Virus record (IMG/VR): IMGVR_UViG_3300034378_000006 | Location: 1 to 23,240 of that record | Reading direction: 5' to 3' (one strand) | Origin: a virus | DNA length: 23,240 bases | Shown: positions 22,938-23,240 of the stretch, in pieces | How the letters are laid out: the number at the start of each line of letters is the position of its first letter | How positions within the stretch are numbered: position 1 is the stretch's first letter | The notes under the pieces: generated by a model | Database searches by the model: none | What the model was told of the DNA's origin: nothing | The model's input: only the letters and a program-made list of their open reading frames with translations | Translations under genes and position numbers: made by a program

Positions 22938-23240
22938 CTAAATAGTCGATGCGGCGAGATTACGCCGACCCGGCGTCGGCATATCGGTCTCGTTCGCCCA
23001 ACTGGTCCCGTCCCATGAATCGCAATCTTGTAATTCGATGCCGTCGTCCCCTCCGTAGACGTAGCCGGTGGAGCCGATCGTCGATGCGGCGAGGTAATTT
23101 CTCGCCGGCGTCAGCATATCGGCCTTGCTCGCCCAACTACTCTCGTCCCACGAGTCGCAATCTCGCAAGAGGCCGTGGCCGTTCCACCCGCCATAGACGT
23201 AGCCAGTACCGCCAATCGTCGATGCGGCGAAGTGTCCCCG
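22938..23240 (-). CDS. Kelch-repeat protein, C-terminal part (partial, runs off the right edge)
   Basis: The frame is open from base 23240 to TAG at 22940-22938. It shows two complete Kelch-type blades and parts of others: AASTIGGTGYVYGGWNGHGL, CDSWDESSWASKADM, TPARNYLAASTIGSTGYVYG, CDSWDGTSWANETDMPTPGR. The 'GG' and 'W' residues of Kelch blades are present, and the unit is 45-46 residues. Such beta-propellers occur in phage tail fibres and host-attachment proteins. The protein ends abruptly with AASTI at the point where the next blade would begin. The start lies outside the window. Confidence 0.72.
   Translation of the reverse strand, partial: RGHFAASTIGGTGYVYGGWNGHGLLRDCDSWDESSWASKADMLTPARNYLAASTIGSTGYVYGGDDGIELQDCDSWDGTSWANETDMPTPGRRNLAASTI
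22945..23223. repeat. tandem 135-138-bp coding repeats of the Kelch gene
   Basis: The hexamer-plus GTCGATGCGGCG recurs at 22945, 23080 and 23218, spaced 135 and 138 bases, with strong similarity between units. The similarity in DNA as well as protein suggests recent tandem expansion. Confidence 0.8.

Noticed and set aside
1-23240. Search by eye for CRISPR arrays, tRNA genes, rRNA and insertion sequences.
   Set aside because: No regularly spaced repeats, cloverleaf with TTCGA arms, or transposase with inverted repeats was seen. Short tRNAs could still be missed without a dedicated scan.

Overview
The window looks like part of the late-gene region of a tailed, contractile double-stranded DNA phage of the T4 superfamily. 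The bulk is about 40-45% GC, densely packed and almost entirely on the minus strand, so transcription runs from high to low coordinates. T4-type homologues recognisable from sequence are terminase large subunit (gp17-like), tail sheath (gp18-like), tail tube (gp19-like), tail completion protein (gp15-like), a gp26-like baseplate protein, hub (gp27-like), spike (gp5-like) and wedge proteins gp25, gp6 and the start of a gp7/gpI-like gene that leaves the window at base 1. The host cannot be read directly, but the plus-strand gene at 15439-16941 belongs to a membrane-anchored prenyltransferase/squalene-oxidase-repeat family typical of Planctomycetota, Lentisphaerota and Verrucomicrobiota. A host in that group is a reasonable inference.

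Layout from right to left. (a) 21.95-23.24 kb: a GC-rich segment (over 60%) with the C-terminal end of a Kelch-repeat protein and two small phage-type genes; its left edge is an abrupt composition break that cuts into a LamG-type tail-fibre-like fragment. (b) 20.0-21.6 kb: a lipoprotein with three membrane segments, a strong terminator, and a probable small terminase. (c) 16.9-20.0 kb: a free-standing EDxHD (Vsr-like) homing endonuclease gene overlapping the start of the large terminase gene. Low GC extends from the endonuclease into the facing ends of both terminase genes, as expected from homing with co-conversion. (d) 14.78-16.94 kb: two plus-strand genes, an unknown Cys/His-rich protein and the PVC-type repeat protein. 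(e) 12.1-14.7 kb: a self-contained minus-strand unit with a sigma70-type promoter, two small genes, dCMP deaminase, a 418-residue unknown, a 107-residue unknown and a terminator. (f) 1-12.08 kb: the tail module 15-18-19-26-(small ORF)-27-5-25-6-7.

The tail module would build the tube, sheath and baseplate, and the terminase pair would package DNA. The dCMP deaminase unit serves nucleotide metabolism and appears to be a separate, probably earlier, transcription unit inserted between packaging and tail genes. Several start regions carry a CTAAATA or CATAAATA motif resembling the T4 late promoter TATAAATA.

The points most worth a second look are the endonuclease with its composition tracts, the PVC-type gene, a perfect 47-bp tandem duplication that copies the start codon of the gp26-like gene and creates a nine-codon leader, a hidden 47-codon gene in the -1 frame behind it, nine-residue repeats in the spike, and the GC junction near 21.95 kb, which is either a recombination joint or an assembly chimera.
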